NCBI GenBank assembly: GCA_959020035.1
Contig: CAUEQX010000128.1
Span: forward strand, 1 to 5,177
DNA length: 5,177 bases
Source: an uncultured Collinsella sp.
GTDB lineage: Bacteria; Actinomycetota; Coriobacteriia; Coriobacteriales; Coriobacteriaceae
Direction: 5' to 3'
Shown piece after piece: positions 4,841 to 5,177 of the stretch. The translations under genes and the position numbers were made by a program. How positions within the stretch are numbered: position 1 is the stretch's first letter; each line of letters opens with the position of its first letter. The notes beneath the pieces were generated by a model that was not told where the DNA came from, did no database searches, and saw only the letters and a program-made list of their open reading frames with translations.

Positions 4841-4847
4841 CTCCCTT
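4841..4847 (-). promoter_or_regulatory. Ribosome binding site that fixes the amtB start
   Basis: AAGGGAG on the minus strand lies 5 nt before the ATG at 4835. No comparable motif precedes the upstream in-frame ATG codons at 4892 and 4874. Confidence 0.7.
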
Positions 4848-4892
4848 GGTCGCATGAACGTTGTCGGCGCCCATAATGCGGCCGAGGGGCAA

Positions 4893-4906
4893 CTGGTGTA
4901 GACCAG
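4893..4906. promoter_or_regulatory. Small palindrome upstream of amtB
   Basis: CTGGT (4893-4897) and ACCAG (4902-4906) form a perfect 5-bp inverted repeat with a 4-nt centre, about 58 bases before the amtB start. It could be an operator half-site pair but matches no nitrogen regulator consensus I know (not GlnR, AmtR or NtcA). Confidence 0.25.
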
Positions 4907-4910
4907 ATAC

Positions 4911-4974
4911 GGCGTTGTTAAACGCGGCGTTGTCGAATGGAAACGGCGCCGCAATCTTGGAAACGGCGCGGCAA
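4911..4974. repeat. Two short tandem repeat pairs upstream of amtB
   Basis: GGCGTTGT occurs at 4911-4918 and 4926-4933 (15-base period). TGGAAACGGCGC.GCAA occurs at 4938-4954 and 4958-4974 (20-base period, 16 of 17 identical). They fill most of the spacer between the upstream gene and amtB and may be regulator sites or replication-slippage products. Confidence 0.5.
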
Positions 4975-5033
4975 CGGACGCGAAACGAACGGGAAATACG
5001 CGAGCAAGGAAGCCGTGAGCGCGCCCGTCCCGG

Positions 5034-5177
5034 CTAGTGGCGGAACAGCTCGCGGGCTCGGTCGCGGAGATTAGTTGCTCGAATGACGCCTTCGTAGCGA
5101 TTGATGCGCAGACGCGGGAAGGCGTTAAAGAAGCGTAGGTCGCGGCGGCTGAGCGACACGCTTGGCACCGGACGGCT
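5034..5177 (-). CDS. C-terminal fragment of an unrecognised protein, running off the window
   Basis: An open frame of 47 codons enters from the right edge and ends at a TAG at 5034-5036. The visible end contains FFNAFPRLRINRYEGVIRAT and finishes NLRDRARELFRH. It is rich in Arg with scattered aromatic residues and reads like a folded soluble domain ending in a basic helix. I do not recognise the family. Its strand and its position about 200 bases upstream of amtB suggest a separate upstream gene. The repeat-filled gap between them makes a tight operon unlikely. The frame could be chance at this length, though the protein-like composition argues for a real gene. Confidence 0.55.
   Translation of the reverse strand, partial: SRPVPSVSLSRRDLRFFNAFPRLRINRYEGVIRATNLRDRARELFRH

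Noticed and set aside
4836..4892. Longer N-terminus for AmtB starting at 4892
   Set aside because: The extra 19 residues are not a signal peptide and have no ribosome site. The ATG at 4835 has a good one and fits homologous starts.

Overview
The window looks like a chromosomal segment of a high-GC gut actinobacterium, most likely class Coriobacteriia (Collinsella-like). I infer this from the gene set, codon use and protein style; no marker gene fixes the taxonomy. Every gene I can support reads on the minus strand, so the biological order runs from high to low coordinates.

Right part (about 2060-5177), host backbone. The C-terminal 47 codons of an unrecognised gene end at 5034. A repeat-rich spacer follows, then amtB (ammonium channel, 4835-3558), a 214-base structured spacer with inverted and direct repeats, glnK (P-II signalling protein, 3343-3005), a hairpin terminator, and a Cof-type HAD phosphatase (2917-2060). 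The amtB-glnK pair is the classic ammonium uptake module: GlnK is expected to plug the AmtB channel when cell nitrogen is sufficient. This P-II has Leu at the position of the Tyr51 that is uridylylated or adenylylated in other bacteria, so T-loop nucleotidylation is probably absent. The HAD gene has its own promoter, and its ribosome binding site can pair with the glnK terminator arm.

Middle part (about 1474-2060), AT-richer and with no long gene. It holds a 38-residue hydrophobic, basic-tailed peptide gene (1590-1474) with a near-perfect Shine-Dalgarno sequence. That Shine-Dalgarno can be masked by an upstream CCTCC in a hairpin. A plausible promoter lies upstream, overlapped by a LexA/SOS-like palindrome. 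Together these look like a type I toxin or holin-like toxin locus. The same stretch carries a 14-bp perfect palindrome and a pair of roughly 29-nt inverted repeats about 165 bases apart, which could be a MITE-like or intergenic repeat element.

Left part (1 to about 1475), visibly more GC-rich than the rest. It holds an IS110-family insertion sequence: a complete DEDD transposase (1349-240) plus a 5' noncoding segment with two strong stem-loops. One stem-loop has a symmetric 9+9 nt internal loop, the architecture expected of an IS110 bridge RNA. The element's left end lies at or within the 3' end of the toxin-like gene. The exact ends cannot be fixed from this window alone.
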